DNA of 64,000 nucleotides from NCBI GenBank assembly GCA_008711135.1, contig VUAW01000012.1, positions 27,019 through 91,018 of the forward strand, given 5' to 3'. Source of the DNA: Rhodobacteraceae bacterium LNNU 3342. GTDB taxonomy: Bacteria > Pseudomonadota > Alphaproteobacteria > Rhodobacterales > Rhodobacteraceae. The notes under the pieces were generated by a model. It made no database searches, was not told the DNA's origin, and saw only the letters and a list, made by a program, of their open reading frames with translations. Shown one piece after another: positions 44,612 to 53,120 of the stretch. A program made the translations under genes and the position numbers. The first letter of the stretch is position 1, and every line of letters starts with the position of its first letter.

Positions 44612-45600
44612 CTCGCCACGACCGTCAGCCCGACACTTGGAACGGGCAAAGCTACTATGACCAGCCGCCGCTCAAAAACCCGCACTGGGACTGGAAGGTC
44701 AGTGGCTATATCGCGGTGGCTGCGGTGTCGGGGGCGGCACAAGCGCTGTCATGGATCGGCAGCCTGCGCGACCGGGCCGCCTTCCAAGGCGCGCGCCGGA
44801 ACGCGAGTGCCATCGGGCTGATCGGGTCCGTGATGGGGGCGGCGCTGCTGATCGCTGACCTCAAGACACCGCAGCGGTTCCACAACATGCTGCGCATCTT
44901 GCGGCCAACCTCGCCCATGTCGTTCGGAACCTATATCTTCGGCCTCTTCGGCACCAGCAGCGCGCTTGCATCGCTGGGAGAACTGCCTGCGGTGTCCCGC
45001 TACAGGCCGCTGCGGTGGATCACCAGACTGGCCCATGGGGGCGCTGCAATCAGCGGCGCCGGGGTGGCAACCTACACGGCGGCGCTGATGTCGGCGACCT
45101 CGAACCCCTATTGGTCATCGGCGCCGCGGGCGCTTGGCGCGCAGTTTGCCACTTCGGCCATCGCGTCGGGGGCCGCCGCGCTGGCGCTGCTGGAACGATT
45201 CTCAGGCCGCACGCGAACCGCACGCCAACTAGAGGGCGTGGCCGCATTGGCCAGCGCGGCGCATGCTGGCGCGACGCTTTGCGCCAAACAGCGGCACCAG
45301 GAGGTTGGTCTTGACGAGGCACTGAGCGATCATCCGGGCCGACGTCTGGACGCTGCGGATCTGCTGGTGGCCGGGGCGCTGCCGCTTGCAGCCTATGCCG
45401 TGGACCGGGCGACCGGTGGTCGCTCGCCCACGGCGGCGGTCGTGGGGTCAGCTGCCGTGCTGGCGGGCGGCTGGCTGATGCGGCACGGCATCCTGAACAC
45501 CGGCAAGGAAACGGCACGTCGCCCTGCCGCCGCCTTCCGCGTCGCAAGTCCCTGCAACCTGCCCCGAACAGACAAGAGGCGTTCATGGATCAGGAACTGA
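44608..45600 (+). CDS. NrfD/PsrC-type membrane subunit of the formate dehydrogenase
   Basis: A 330-residue membrane protein with about eight helices. The amino end WDWKVSGYIAVAAVSGAAQA, then GSVMGAALLIADLKTPQRFH and LRPTSPMSFGTYIFGLFGTS, are NrfD-family features; the Asp-Leu region and Pro-Met-Ser-Phe-Gly motif belong to the quinone-linked helices. It replaces the cytochrome b subunit of FdnI-type enzymes and should deliver electrons to quinone. The 3' end overlaps the next gene by 16 bp. Confidence 0.85.
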   Translation: MTRHDRQPDTWNGQSYYDQPPLKNPHWDWKVSGYIAVAAVSGAAQALSWIGSLRDRAAFQGARRNASAIGLIGSVMGAALLIADLKTPQRFHNMLRILRPTSPMSFGTYIFGLFGTSSALASLGELPAVSRYRPLRWITRLAHGGAAISGAGVATYTAALMSATSNPYWSSAPRALGAQFATSAIASGAAALALLERFSGRTRTARQLEGVAALASAAHAGATLCAKQRHQEVGLDEALSDHPGRRLDAADLLVAGALPLAAYAVDRATGGRSPTAAVVGSAAVLAGGWLMRHGILNTGKETARRPAAAFRVASPCNLPRTDKRRSWIRN

Positions 45601-45890
45601 TCGACCACGGCCGCGAGGCCATCCGCCTTCTGAACCGCGTGATCGAGGCCGGAACCGAGTTGGAACACCACGATCTGAACGCGGCCTCGACCTGCGTCAT
45701 CGCCTTCCGCAACCGGGCGATCGAGCTGTTCCCTGAGGGCCGCGCCAGCCGCGCCTGCCTTGACCGCGCCAATTCCCTGACCAGCCTTTCCTTTGGCGGA
45801 GAATTTCCCCTCAGCGGCCTGCATCTCCATCGGCTGGAGCAGACGCGCGACGGGATGGAACGCCTGATCGAAGGTCCGGGCGACGGCTGA
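45585..45890 (+). CDS. Hypothetical protein following formate dehydrogenase genes
   Basis: The 101-residue, mostly helical cytoplasmic protein overlaps the NrfD-like gene by 16 bp, so it is probably translated with the operon. The amino half is acidic/neutral (MDQELIDHGREAIRLLNRVI), and one Cys lies in the middle of NAASTCVIAFRNRAIELFPE, another in RACLDRANS. No family is recognised. Its place at the end of the formate dehydrogenase operon suggests an accessory or assembly role. Confidence 0.6.
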   Translation: MDQELIDHGREAIRLLNRVIEAGTELEHHDLNAASTCVIAFRNRAIELFPEGRASRACLDRANSLTSLSFGGEFPLSGLHLHRLEQTRDGMERLIEGPGDG

Positions 45891-46061
45891 ACAATTTCAC
45901 TCAACGCCAGCAAGATCGTCACATATACGTCGCGCGGCCTTGCTATCAGCGGGCTGCCCGAAATGAGCGGTTTGACCGCGGGAGGGAAGGATCGCGCAGC
46001 CATGGTTTTCATGGGCGGGCTTTCCCAACCGGCGCGGAAGCCTATTGATCGGCTTCCGGCG

Positions 46062-46080
46062 CCGGTGCCTCGGGCACCGG
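46062..46080 (+). terminator. Possible terminator between formate dehydrogenase operon and degP-like gene
   Basis: CCGGTGCC and GGCACCGG form an 8-bp perfect stem with a TCG loop, 171 bp after the last stop. No T run follows. It directly precedes the stress-type promoter at 46083. Confidence 0.4.
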
Positions 46081-46082
46081 AC

Positions 46083-46107
46083 GGAACATTGCCGCCGCCT
46101 TCTTGTT
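46083..46107 (+). promoter_or_regulatory. EcfG-type promoter before the degP-like gene
   Basis: GGAAC (46083-46087) and GTT (46105-46107) are separated by 17 bases (GGAAC-N16-TGTT). This is the pattern recognised by the alphaproteobacterial general-stress sigma factor EcfG. The start codon lies 39 bp downstream. Confidence 0.55.
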
Positions 46108-46146
46108 GAGCGCGTTATCCAAGCGAACGCCAAGAGGAACCGACAC

Positions 46147-47556
46147 ATGATAACGACCCTTCTGCGCCGCCCGCTATATGCCGCCGCGTTGGTGCTTGCC
46201 CTGCCTGCCACTGCGCAAGAGGCGGCACCACAACAGCCCAACATGCAAGGTCAGCCCGCCGACTTCACGCAGGTCGTCGCGGAACAAAGCAGCGCGGTCG
46301 TCGGCATCCAGGCGCGGGGCCTGCGCCCGATGCAGCCGATCCCGGGCATGCCCGGGATGCCACCGGGCTTTCCAGGGCAGCAGTCGCCGCAGCAGGAGAT
46401 TGCGGCGCTCGGCTCCGGCTTCATGATCTCTGACCAGGGGCACATCGTCACCAACAACCACGTAATCGAAGGCGCACAAGAGATCGAGATCCTGCTCGCC
46501 GATGGCACTGCGCGCCCCGCCGAACTGGTGGGGGCTGATCCCGCCACCGATCTTGCGGTCCTGCAGGTGGAGAATTCTGAGGGTATCTCGGTCGCGCGTT
46601 GGGGGGATTCCGCGCAGATGCAGCCGGGCGCCTGGACGATCGCGATTGGCAGCCCCTTCGGGCTCGGCGGCACCGTGACAGTGGGCGTGCTTTCCGCAAC
46701 CTCGCGCGATATCCGGTCGGGGCCTTATGACGACTTCCTGCAGACGGATGCCTCGATCAACTCCGGCAACTCTGGCGGGCCGCTGTTCAACGCGGCAGGA
46801 GAGGTCGTGGGCGTCAACACGGCGATATTTTCGCCGGTCGGCGGGAACGTCGGGATCGGCTTCGCAGTCGCCTCGGCCACGGCACGCACCATCGTGGACC
46901 AGTTGATCGCGGGCGGCCGCGTGCAGCGGGGTTATATCGGGGTAAGCCTGCAGCCCATCGATGATGCGCTTGCCCGGGCGTTCGAACTGAACGAAGCGGT
47001 CGGCGCGCTGGTTACAAGCGTCGATCCCGAAGGGGCTGCGGCGCAGGCGGGGATCGAGGAAGGCGACGTGATCCTAGAGCTGAACGGTACGGCCGTCACC
47101 GCACCGCGCGATCTCTCGCGGAGCGTTGCCGCACTGGAAGTCGGCAGCGAGGCGACGCTGGCCGTGCTTCGTCGAGGGGAGCGGACCGAGATCACCGTGA
47201 CCGTGGGGGAACGCGGAACAGACATGGCGGAACAGCCGAGCGAGACCGATCCGGCAGAGCCGCAGGCCCGGCTGGGGCTGGTGCTTTCGCCGCTGCCTGA
47301 ACTGCTGCGTCGTAATCTCGGTCTTGAAGAAGGTCAGGGCCTGCTGATTCAGCGGGTAGAGCCGCAATCCCCCGCGGGGCGTGCCGGTCTGCAGCCGGGT
47401 GACGTGATCCTTGCCGCCGGGAACCAGCCGGTCGGCGCCGCAGAGGAACTTGCAGCCCAATGGCGGCAGGCGCGGGAGGAAGGCCGTCCGCTTCTGCTGC
47501 GGATCGGGCGCGCGGGCGGAACGGTGTTCGTGGCAGTCGAGCCCGCGGCAGAATAG
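46147..47556 (+). CDS. DegP/DegQ (HtrA)-type periplasmic serine protease
   Basis: The 469-residue protein has a signal peptide ending ATAQE near residue 23, then a trypsin-like domain with the catalytic triad: His in GHIVTNNHVIEG, Asp in PATDLAVLQV, Ser in INSGNSGGPLFN. Two PDZ domains follow (GYIGVSLQPIDDALARAFEL and ARLGLVLSPLPELL...GLLIQRVEPQSPAGRAGLQP). Met/Pro/Gly-rich residues form a loop after residue 55. The ATG at 46147 puts the signal peptide at the end. It degrades or refolds misfolded envelope proteins. A stress-type promoter precedes it. Confidence 0.92.
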   Translation: MITTLLRRPLYAAALVLALPATAQEAAPQQPNMQGQPADFTQVVAEQSSAVVGIQARGLRPMQPIPGMPGMPPGFPGQQSPQQEIAALGSGFMISDQGHIVTNNHVIEGAQEIEILLADGTARPAELVGADPATDLAVLQVENSEGISVARWGDSAQMQPGAWTIAIGSPFGLGGTVTVGVLSATSRDIRSGPYDDFLQTDASINSGNSGGPLFNAAGEVVGVNTAIFSPVGGNVGIGFAVASATARTIVDQLIAGGRVQRGYIGVSLQPIDDALARAFELNEAVGALVTSVDPEGAAAQAGIEEGDVILELNGTAVTAPRDLSRSVAALEVGSEATLAVLRRGERTEITVTVGERGTDMAEQPSETDPAEPQARLGLVLSPLPELLRRNLGLEEGQGLLIQRVEPQSPAGRAGLQPGDVILAAGNQPVGAAEELAAQWRQAREEGRPLLLRIGRAGGTVFVAVEPAAE

Positions 47557-47627
47557 GGTGTCCATCTGCCATTGACGCGGGAGTGCAAAACCGGAAGATT
47601 GCACCCCCGCGCCAAAGGAGGACAGAT

Positions 47628-48596
47628 ATGATGCCCGGAACCTTCAGCCGCAGCCTTGCTGCCATCGCCACGGCAACCTTGATGACAGGGGCTGCGGCCG
47701 CACAGGACTGGCCAACGGGGCCGGTTCACGTGATCGTGGGCTTCCCGGCCGGATCGTCGCCCGACACGATCGCGCGGCTGATCGCGGAACCGCTGGCCGA
47801 ACGGCTTGGCCAGCCCGTTGTCGTGGAAAACAAGCCGGGCGCGGGCGGCGTGATCGGTGTGCAGCAAATGCTGGCGGGCCGCGCGGGCCATACCTTTGGC
47901 GCGACCATCAACGGGCCGCTGACGACCTCTCCGCGGCTGGTGCCGGACGTCAGCTACAACGTGGCCGAGGATATCGCTCCGGTCGCGCTGGTTGCGACCA
48001 GCCCGCTGGTTCTTGCGGTGGCCGCCGATGCGGAAGCCGACGACCTGGAAGGCTTCCTTGAACTCGCCCGTGGTGGTGATCTCGCCTATGGGTCGGTGGG
48101 CCAAGGGTCCGGCGCGCATCTCACGGCCGAGCTGTTCGCCAATGCCGCGGGGATCGAGATGCTGCACGTCCCCTTCCAGAGCTATGCCGAGGTCACGACC
48201 TCGATCATGGGCCGTGAGATTGATGCGGGCTTCATGGCGCCTTCGGCCGCGATGCCGCAGGTAGAGGCCGGCCAGATGAAGATGCTGGGCGTCACCTCGA
48301 CCGAACCTTTCCCGCAGGTGCCGGATGTGCCGGTCATGGCAGGCACGGCCGGCCTGCCCGAGGACTTCCGCGCGGAGCTTTGGAACGCTTTCATCGCGCC
48401 TGCCGCCACCGATCCGGCCGTGATCGACCGCCTGAACACCGAGATCAACGAGATCCTCGAGGACCCGCAGGTACAGGAACGTCTTCTGTCGATGGGCTGG
48501 CAGGCAGCGCCGGGGACAACTGAAGAACTGGCCGCCCGCATCGCCGACGACACCGAGGTCTGGGGCGCGGTGATCGACCAGATCGAGGCGAACTGA
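47628..48596 (+). CDS. tctC: Tripartite tricarboxylate transporter substrate-binding protein (TctC/BugT type)
   Basis: The 322-residue protein starts after AAAGGAGG, with a signal peptide ending GAAAAQD near residue 25. TctC marks are VHVIVGFPAGSSPDTIARLI, VVVENKPGAGGVIG, LAYGSVGQGSGAHLTAELF and VPFQSYAEVTTSIMGREID. It captures an organic acid in the periplasm and delivers it to the membrane pair encoded directly downstream. The ligand is not identifiable. Confidence 0.92.
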   Translation: MMPGTFSRSLAAIATATLMTGAAAAQDWPTGPVHVIVGFPAGSSPDTIARLIAEPLAERLGQPVVVENKPGAGGVIGVQQMLAGRAGHTFGATINGPLTTSPRLVPDVSYNVAEDIAPVALVATSPLVLAVAADAEADDLEGFLELARGGDLAYGSVGQGSGAHLTAELFANAAGIEMLHVPFQSYAEVTTSIMGREIDAGFMAPSAAMPQVEAGQMKMLGVTSTEPFPQVPDVPVMAGTAGLPEDFRAELWNAFIAPAATDPAVIDRLNTEINEILEDPQVQERLLSMGWQAAPGTTEELAARIADDTEVWGAVIDQIEAN

Positions 48597-48603
48597 GGCC
48601 ACA

Positions 48604-49050
48604 ATGCAGCGCGACCAGCACGATCTGTTCGGGGGCGGCATCCTCGTCGCCCTCGGCCTTGCCGTGGCGGGCTATGCCGCCATGCATTATGATCTGGGTA
48701 CGATGCGCCAGATGGGGCCGGGGTTCTTCCCAACCGCATTGGGTCTGGTGCTGGCTGGTCTGGGGCTAACTATTGCGGTGCCTGCCTGGTGGCGGGCCGG
48801 CGAACGGCGTGGCTTCGTGGGGCGCGAGGTCCTTTGCGTCATCGCGGCGATCCTGATCTTCGGCCTGCTGCTTGGTCAGCTGGGCCTTGTCGTCACCACC
48901 GCGCTTGCGGCAGTGGTAGCCAGTATTCCGGCACCCAAACCCGGAATTGTCTGGCGCCTTGTGCTGGCGGCGGGGATCACAGCGCTGACCTGGGCTATTT
49001 TCATCGCGGGGCTTCGCATGACCATCCCCGTTTGGCCGTGGAGCCTGTAA
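48604..49050 (+). CDS. tctB: Tripartite tricarboxylate transporter small membrane subunit (TctB)
   Basis: The 148-residue protein has four hydrophobic segments: LFGGGILVALGLAVAGYAAM, GFFPTALGLVLAGLGLTIAV, VLCVIAAILIFGLLLGQLG and LVLAAGITALTWAIFIAGLR. The MGPGFFPTALG motif after helix 1 is typical of TctB. It lies 7 bp after tctC and 1 bp before tctA. Confidence 0.88.
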   Translation: MQRDQHDLFGGGILVALGLAVAGYAAMHYDLGTMRQMGPGFFPTALGLVLAGLGLTIAVPAWWRAGERRGFVGREVLCVIAAILIFGLLLGQLGLVVTTALAAVVASIPAPKPGIVWRLVLAAGITALTWAIFIAGLRMTIPVWPWSL

Positions 49051-49051
49051 C

Positions 49052-50545
49052 ATGACGATGTGGGACGGCCTGCTGTCGGGCCTGAGCGTTGCGCTTCAGC
49101 CAGCGGTGCTGATCTATAGCCTGTTCGGGGTGTTCCTGGGGACGCTGGTCGGCGTGCTGCCGGGGATCGGGGCAATGGCGGCGATTTCGCTGCTGCTGCC
49201 CCTTACCTATTACATCTCGGCCGAGGCGGCGCTGGTTATGCTGGCCGGCGTCTACTACGGCGCGCAGTATGGCGGGGCGGTGGCGTCCATCCTGCTGCGG
49301 CTGCCAGGGACGCCGCAGTCCGCGATCACCACGCTGGACGGATACCCGATGGCCCGGCAGGGACGTGCCGGTATCGCGCTGTTCACGGCAATGGTTTCGT
49401 CGTTCGCGGGCTCGATCCTGGGGATCATCGTGCTGGTGGTGCTGGCCGGATGGCTGGCCGGGCTTGCCACGCGTTTCGGGGCAGCGGAATACGCGGCGAT
49501 GATGGTGCTGGGGCTTGTCGCGGCCTCGACCGTCGGCAGCGGCCGGCCTGCCAAAAGCATGGCGATGGTGGTGCTGGGGCTGATCCTTGGCTGTGTCGGG
49601 ACGGACGTGAATTCGGGCGCGCAACGCTTCACCTTTGGCCAGACGCAGCTCATGGACGGCATCAACCTTGTTGCGCTGGCGATGGGTCTGTTCGGAGTGG
49701 CCGAGGTGATCGGCAACATCCGCAGCGCCGACAGCCACGGCCGCCCCCGCCGCATCGGGCTGAGAGAGCTTGTTCCCAGCCGGGCCGACCTGCGGCAGAT
49801 GCCGGGGCCGATCCTGCGCGGCACGGCGCTTGGCAGTTTCTTCGGGGCGCTGCCGGGAACAGGCTCGACGATTTCGTCGTTCCTCAGCTATGCGCTGGAA
49901 CGCCGGGTTTCGCGTCGGCCGGAACGGTTCGGCCAAGGCGCGGTGGAAGGGGTAGCAGGGCCTGAGTCTGCGAACAACGCGGCCTCCATCACCGCTTTCG
50001 TGCCCACACTGACGCTGGGCATCCCCGGCGACCCGATCATGGCTCTGATGCTGGGGGCGCTGGTCATCCACGGCATCCAGCCGGGCCCGATGATGCTGGA
50101 CGCGCGGCCCGAGATGTTCTGGGGCCTCGTCATCAGCTTCGGGATCGGGAACCTGTTCCTGCTGATCCTGAACCTGCCGCTGATCGGGATGTGGGTTTCG
50201 ATCCTCCGAATTCCCTTTCGCTGGCTTTACCCAGCGATCATCGTCTTTGTCTGTCTTGGTGTCTATTCGGTCCGGGGGGCGACCTTTGACATCGTCATGG
50301 TCGCGGGCATCGGCGCGATCGGCTACCTGCTGACACTGGCCAAGTTCAGCCCCGCGCTTCTGCTTCTAGGGTTCGTGCTGGGGCCGATGATCGAAACCAA
50401 CCTTCGCCGCGCGCTGCTGATTTCGCGTGGCGACCCGATGGTGTTCCTTGAACGGCCTATAGCCTGTGGCTTTGTCCTGGTGACCGCGGCGCTGATCCTG
50501 ATGGCGGTGGTCAAGGCGCTGCGGCACACCCGCCAGCCGGCTTAG
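49052..50545 (+). CDS. tctA: Tripartite tricarboxylate transporter large membrane subunit (TctA)
   Basis: The 497-residue membrane protein has about eleven helices and the family signature GVLPGIGAMAAISLLLPLTY near residue 35, with YYGAQYGGAVASILLRLPGT following. Other TctA blocks are GSFFGALPGTGSTISSFLSY, GVAGPESANNAASITAFVPT, LTLGIPGDPIMALMLGALVI and VLGPMIETNLRRALLISRGD. It forms the channel of the secondary importer. Its stop overlaps the stop of a convergent small gene. Confidence 0.92.
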   Translation: MTMWDGLLSGLSVALQPAVLIYSLFGVFLGTLVGVLPGIGAMAAISLLLPLTYYISAEAALVMLAGVYYGAQYGGAVASILLRLPGTPQSAITTLDGYPMARQGRAGIALFTAMVSSFAGSILGIIVLVVLAGWLAGLATRFGAAEYAAMMVLGLVAASTVGSGRPAKSMAMVVLGLILGCVGTDVNSGAQRFTFGQTQLMDGINLVALAMGLFGVAEVIGNIRSADSHGRPRRIGLRELVPSRADLRQMPGPILRGTALGSFFGALPGTGSTISSFLSYALERRVSRRPERFGQGAVEGVAGPESANNAASITAFVPTLTLGIPGDPIMALMLGALVIHGIQPGPMMLDARPEMFWGLVISFGIGNLFLLILNLPLIGMWVSILRIPFRWLYPAIIVFVCLGVYSVRGATFDIVMVAGIGAIGYLLTLAKFSPALLLLGFVLGPMIETNLRRALLISRGDPMVFLERPIACGFVLVTAALILMAVVKALRHTRQPA

Positions 50546-50709
50546 GGGCCACCTGCCACGGCGCCGACCACCACGAATGACAGCGCGTCAAGATCGACCT
50601 TCCCCTGCACGGTCAGCGCGTCGTCCTTTACTTCGACCTTGAGGTCGGGGTTCTCCTTGGCCTGGCGCTGAAGCTCCTCGACGATGGCCTCTCTTACCTT
50701 GTCCTGCAC
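50542..50709 (-). CDS. Small hypothetical protein with GTG start
   Basis: A 55-residue frame beginning VQDKVREAIVEELQRQAKEN, preceded by AAGGAGG five bases before the GTG. Charged helix first, then alternating strands (LKVEVKDDALTVQGKVDLDA) and a hydrophobic tail (LSFVVVGAVAGGP). The strand pattern resembles half of a BON-like domain, but this is not certain. It is convergent with tctA with a 4-bp overlap. Confidence 0.55.
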   Translation of the reverse strand: MQDKVREAIVEELQRQAKENPDLKVEVKDDALTVQGKVDLDALSFVVVGAVAGGP

Positions 50710-50819
50710 GGGGTCCTCCTTGTTGCCGGACCGGCCGGACCGGCACATGCGCCCCCGGCTGGCAAATGGTTGCCTTTAGGAAACGCGGCGGGGCGCGATT
50801 TGTTTCTCCATCGGCGGCG

Positions 50820-50844
50820 GGAACATTCGCCCAAGGCTGCCGTT
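50820..50844 (+). promoter_or_regulatory. EcfG-type promoter before the SDR gene
   Basis: GGAAC (50820-50824) and CGTT (50841-50844) with exactly 16 bases between, a perfect match to the EcfG pattern. The SDR start lies 27 bp downstream. Confidence 0.65.
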
Positions 50845-50871
50845 GCCCCGGCACCCATGATGGAGAGTGAC

Positions 50872-51645
50872 ATGACAGCGAAACGCCTCGCACTTGTAAC
50901 CGGCGGCTCGACCGGCATCGGGCGCGCCCTCGCGCAGATCGCGGCCGAGGATGGATATGACCTTCTGATCGCATCAGACGATGCCATCATTGAAAACCCC
51001 GAGGAACTGTCACGCACCGGCGCCGAGGTGCAAACCGTGACGGTCGACCTGTCCACGCCAGAGGGCGTGCGCGAACTTCTGCAACATCTGGGGGACCGGA
51101 CGCCTGACCTGCTGTTCGCGAACGCCGGGCGTGGCCTTGGCCATGCCTTCATCGAGCAGGACCTTGACGACATCCTGCACGTCATCGGCACCAACGTGAC
51201 CGGGACCACCTGCCTCGCGCACGAGATCGCGCGTCGGATGGCGACGCGTGGCGAAGGGCGGATTTTGTTTACCGGGTCGATCGCGGGCTACATGCCCGGC
51301 ACCTTCCAGGCGGTGTATAACGCGACCAAGGCCTACGTGGACCTGTTCTCGGTCGCCCTGCGGCACGAATTGCAGGGTACCGGCGTTTCGGTCACCTGCC
51401 TGTCGCCGGGGCCGACTGACACCCGCTTCTTTGACCGCGCGGAAATGACCGACACAAACGTCGGGCAAGGCCCGAAGGACGATGCCGCCAAGGTTGCCCG
51501 CGTGGGCTATGACGCGCTCATGGCGGGGACGGAAGAAGTGGTCAGCGGGTGGCAGAACAAGCTGCAGGCGGCGGCGGCACGGGTCATGCCCCAGTCGATG
51601 ATGGCCGAAACCCATCGGAAGATGGCGGAACCCGGCAAGGAATGA
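50872..51645 (+). CDS. Short-chain dehydrogenase/reductase
   Basis: The 257-residue classical SDR has the cofactor motif VTGGSTGIGRALAQ near residue 10, the NAG motif (FANAGRGLG), catalytic Ser in TGSIAGYMPG and YNATK (Tyr-x-x-x-Lys). The start at 50872 is favoured by GGAGAG four bases upstream over two earlier ATGs. A perfect stress-type promoter lies 27 bp upstream. It probably reduces a carbonyl compound with NAD(P)H; the substrate is unknown. Confidence 0.9.
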   Translation: MTAKRLALVTGGSTGIGRALAQIAAEDGYDLLIASDDAIIENPEELSRTGAEVQTVTVDLSTPEGVRELLQHLGDRTPDLLFANAGRGLGHAFIEQDLDDILHVIGTNVTGTTCLAHEIARRMATRGEGRILFTGSIAGYMPGTFQAVYNATKAYVDLFSVALRHELQGTGVSVTCLSPGPTDTRFFDRAEMTDTNVGQGPKDDAAKVARVGYDALMAGTEEVVSGWQNKLQAAAARVMPQSMMAETHRKMAEPGKE

Positions 51646-51651
51646 CGCGCG

Positions 51652-51676
51652 GGAACATCGGCGCCGGGAAACGGTT
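51652..51676 (+). promoter_or_regulatory. EcfG-type promoter before the 65-residue protein/isoaspartyl methyltransferase pair
   Basis: GGAAC (51652-51656) and GTT (51674-51676) with 17 bases between (GGAAC-N16-GGTT). The first start codon is 27 bp downstream. Confidence 0.6.
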
Positions 51677-51703
51677 CATACGAACCAACGGAAAGGAGAC
51701 ACG

Positions 51704-51901
51704 ATGTCCAACAAGCATCCCAAATCCGGCCATCCCAGCGACGCGGATCTGCGCGGGAACCCCGGCATCGGCACGACCAAAGGCGCGGGTGACGACGAGG
51801 ATCTGGTCGAGGGTGAGAACACCTTCGAAGGCGATGTGCTGAACGATACAACGCCTGTAGGCGGGATCGACCCCAACCAGCGCGGCCGCACGAACAAGTA
51901 G
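51704..51901 (+). CDS. Small hydrophilic protein upstream of isoaspartyl methyltransferase
   Basis: A 65-residue, very hydrophilic protein (MSNKHPKSGHPSDADLRGNP at the start; GDDEDLVEGENTFEGD in the middle), rich in Gly, Asp, Asn and Lys, likely disordered. The ATG follows AAAGGAG. It lies 2 bp before the isoaspartyl methyltransferase gene, so they are co-transcribed. No family is recognised; the make-up resembles desiccation or stress-induced hydrophilic proteins. Confidence 0.7.
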   Translation: MSNKHPKSGHPSDADLRGNPGIGTTKGAGDDEDLVEGENTFEGDVLNDTTPVGGIDPNQRGRTNK

Positions 51902-51903
51902 CG

Positions 51904-52551
51904 ATGCCCACCGCCGAGGAGGCCCGTCGCCATATGGTCGAGGCGCAGCTCGCCCGTCGCGGCATCCGCGACGCGCGGGTGCTTGAGGCGATGAGGACTG
52001 TCCCGCGCGAAGAATTCGTGCTGCCCAGATGGCGCGATGCGGCCTATGACGACCGGCCCTTGCCGATCGAGGAAGGCCAGACGATTTCCCAGCCCTGGGT
52101 GGTCGCCCGGATGGCGGAGGCGGCGCGGGTTTCAGCCGCCGACCGGGTACTGGAGGTCGGCGGCGGCTCGGGCTACGCCGCCGCTGTCTTGGGCTTGCTG
52201 GCCCGAGAGGTGCATGTGGTGGAACGCCATCCACCCTTGGCCGAGGCAGCGCGGGCACGGCTGCATCGGCTGGGCGAGACCAATGTTCACGTGCACGAAG
52301 GCGACGGCACGATCGGCCTGCCGGATCTGGCGCCATTTGATGCGATCATCGTTTCTGCCGGCGGGCCGAGGGTGCCCGAGGCGCTGAAGGCTCAGCTTTC
52401 GGACGGTGGCCGACTGGTAATCCCGACCGGAACAATGCGGAACTCTCAGCGGCTGCTTCTCGTCCTCCGCGAAGGGGAAGCGTTCGAGACCGAGGACTTG
52501 GGCGCTGTCTGCTTCGTACCGCTTATTGGCGCCGAAGGGTGGGAACCCTGA
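51904..52551 (+). CDS. pcm: Protein-L-isoaspartate O-methyltransferase
   Basis: The 215-residue methyltransferase has the substrate-facing start MRTVPREEFVLPRWRDAAYD, the PIEEGQTISQPWVVARM segment with the conserved Gln-Thr-Ile-Ser-Gln-Pro, and the SAM site VLEVGGGSGYAAAVL. ERHPPLAEAAR and DGTIGLPDLAPFDAIIVSAG follow. It methylates isoaspartyl residues of aged proteins to start their repair. It is coupled to a hydrophilic small protein behind a stress-type promoter. Confidence 0.92.
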   Translation: MPTAEEARRHMVEAQLARRGIRDARVLEAMRTVPREEFVLPRWRDAAYDDRPLPIEEGQTISQPWVVARMAEAARVSAADRVLEVGGGSGYAAAVLGLLAREVHVVERHPPLAEAARARLHRLGETNVHVHEGDGTIGLPDLAPFDAIIVSAGGPRVPEALKAQLSDGGRLVIPTGTMRNSQRLLLVLREGEAFETEDLGAVCFVPLIGAEGWEP

Positions 52552-52738
52552 CTTATTCCGCGGAATGATGACGCCCTGCAAAGCACCAGATGCCCCGGGA
52601 TCGGCGCGAATTTCACGCATCCTGTTCCCGCGCGCCTGAAAGGCGTCGCATCATCAGAAAGTATGATGTCCGGCCCCTGGAACCGTGCTTCCATGGGAAC
52701 AGCCGCTTCAACTTCACCCTGCCGATCCGGAGGTTGCC

Positions 52739-52945
52739 ATGATCGAGCTTGTCTTTGTTGCCTGCCTCACGGCCCAGCCGGCAGCGTGCCAGGAGTACCG
52801 CTTCCTCCAGATGGAAGGTTCCAACACCCATAGTTGCATGATGCAGGCCCAAGCCCAGCTTGCCCAGTGGAACGAGCAGCGCCCAAAGATGAGCATCCGG
52901 CGCTGGTCCTGCCAGCAGGTGATGATCAGGGAAGCCCTTCTTTGA
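52739..52945 (+). CDS. Small cysteine-containing hypothetical protein
   Basis: A 68-residue protein starting MIELVFVACLTAQPAACQEY after CGGAGG at good spacing. It has four Cys (residues 9, 17, 33 and 58) and ends with MSIRRWSCQQVMIREALL. The amino end is a weak signal-like hydrophobic stretch, so the Cys could form disulphides if exported. Similar short Cys-bearing proteins occur in alphaproteobacteria, but no family function is known to me. Confidence 0.6.
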   Translation: MIELVFVACLTAQPAACQEYRFLQMEGSNTHSCMMQAQAQLAQWNEQRPKMSIRRWSCQQVMIREALL

Positions 52946-53091
52946 CCAGATGAGCCGTAAACGTCGGTCGATTGCAGCAGATAGGCGCGAACAGCGCAGC
53001 GGCCGGACGCTTGAAGATATCGTACAACGTTGCTGAACTGCTTGCCCCGGGGCACAGGTTCCGAGTTTCCTGCAGCATCGCCGGGCACAAA

Positions 53092-53110
53092 GGGGCGCCG
53101 ATGGCGCCCC
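53092..53110 (-). terminator. Terminator of the RTX-like gene
   Basis: GGGGCGCC and GGCGCCCC form an 8-bp perfect stem with a 3-base loop, 10 bp beyond the stop on the minus strand and followed there by TTTGTG. Confidence 0.65.
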
Positions 53111-53120
53111 CGCAGTGGCA

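Noticed and set aside
47349..48641. 430-codon minus-strand open frame
   Set aside because: It is antisense to the protease end and tctC and has no recognisable content.
49001..50071. 356-codon minus-strand open frame
   Set aside because: It is antisense to tctA, dominated by Arg, His and Gln, with no membrane or enzyme motifs.
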